Assembly: GCA_949282835.1 (NCBI GenBank)
Contig: CASDQU010000008.1
Location: 1-6,881 of the forward strand
Length of the DNA: 6,881 nt
Reading direction: 5' to 3'
From: an uncultured Bacillota bacterium
GTDB lineage: Bacteria > Bacillota > Clostridia > Christensenellales > UBA1242
In this document: positions 6,744 to 6,881 of the stretch, piece by piece
How positions within the stretch are numbered: position 1 is the stretch's first letter
Layout: each line of letters opens with the position of its first letter
Position numbers and translations under genes: made by a program
Notes under the pieces: model-generated
Databases searched by the model: none
What the model was told of the DNA's origin: nothing
Seen by the model: only the letters and a program-made list of their open reading frames with translations

Positions 6744-6773
6744 CTTTCTACTAAAAAAGTAGAAAGTTTTTTT
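6744..6773 (+). terminator. Rho-independent terminator right of the inverted-repeat element
   Basis: CTTTCTACT (6744-6752) and AGTAGAAAG (6758-6766) form a perfect 9-bp stem with loop AAAAA, followed by seven T's (6767-6773). Its polarity is plus strand. No plus-strand gene lies between it and the lipoprotein gene, so it is a second stop for that transcript or the leftover terminator of a lost gene. Confidence 0.85.
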
Positions 6774-6786
6774 ATATAGTGATTTA

Positions 6787-6881
6787 TCAAGTTACAAATA
6801 GATTACCATTTAGAAATACTGGCTGGCAACTGATGTTTATTCCAAGCCGTTTGAGCGTTTGTTCTTCAGCTTGTGAAAGCA
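6787..6881 (-). CDS. C-terminal end or remnant of an unidentified minus-strand gene (partial)
   Basis: On the minus strand a frame is open from the right edge to TGA at 6789-6787, giving 30 residues that include LSQAEEQTLKRLGI and then ISCQPVFLNGN. The composition looks coding. The KRLGI...QPVF pattern resembles the stretch following the EHCQ motif in YtcJ-type amidohydrolases. In that family this stretch is interior, not C-terminal, which would make this a truncated gene. The resemblance is from memory over very few residues. It could equally be the genuine end of another protein, or a chance open frame. If real, it converges on the lipoprotein gene. Confidence 0.3.
   Translation of the reverse strand, partial: LSQAEEQTLKRLGINISCQPVFLNGNLFVT

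Noticed and set aside
6693..6749. Outward promoter from the right end of the inverted-repeat element (TTGCAT or TTGAAC as -35)
   Set aside because: The matching -10 candidates (TCTGAT, TACAAG) are weak, and a strong plus-strand terminator follows at once with no plus-strand gene beyond it in view.
6833..6881. Plus-strand ATG frame at the right edge
   Set aside because: It has no ribosome site or promoter, is only about 16 codons long in the window, and overlaps the more coding-like minus-strand frame.

Overview
The window is AT-rich bacterial chromosome that looks like a low-GC Bacillota of the Clostridia type. The evidence is strong AGGAG-type ribosome binding sites, consensus-like sigma-A promoters, a MurG with the HESD signature usual in Bacillota, a tandem type IIA topoisomerase operon whose motifs mix gyrase and topoisomerase IV features, and a secreted lipoprotein with a standard lipobox. 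No 16S or other taxonomic marker is present, so the lineage is an inference.

Layout. (1) 1-854, minus strand: murG, encoding the lipid II-forming glycosyltransferase, cut by the left edge of the window and missing its C-terminus. (2) 855-1133: a divergent intergenic region that carries a very good promoter for the rightward genes and a weak candidate promoter for murG. (3) 1134-5600, plus strand: a two-gene operon encoding the B (ATPase/TOPRIM) and A (cleavage/DNA-wrapping) subunits of a type IIA topoisomerase. The genes are 36 nt apart and are followed by a hairpin terminator at 5604-5645. The A subunit keeps its catalytic tyrosine and has six C-terminal repeat units, but no recognisable GyrA box, so a topoisomerase IV-like role (decatenation or relaxation) is at least as likely as true gyrase. 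(4) 5654-6507: a separate transcription unit with a TTGACA promoter, a 5' hairpin, a full anti-Shine-Dalgarno match and a 257-residue lipoprotein of unknown function. (5) 6508-6786: gene-free and structured. It holds a terminator at 6541-6570, then a 151-bp element (6571-6721) bounded by 15-bp inverted repeats with an inner imperfect hairpin (MITE-like or structured-RNA-like), then a second terminator at 6744-6773. (6) 6787-6881, minus strand: an open frame of 30 residues running in from the right edge, faintly like an interior piece of an amidohydrolase. It may be a gene end or a remnant.

The complete genes are mostly housekeeping: cell-wall precursor synthesis, chromosome topology and an exported lipoprotein. 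I saw no CRISPR array, defence module, phage genes or transposase gene. The least explained sequence is the 151-bp inverted-repeat element and the segment just to its right. The most useful functional question is whether the topoisomerase pair is gyrase or topoisomerase IV.
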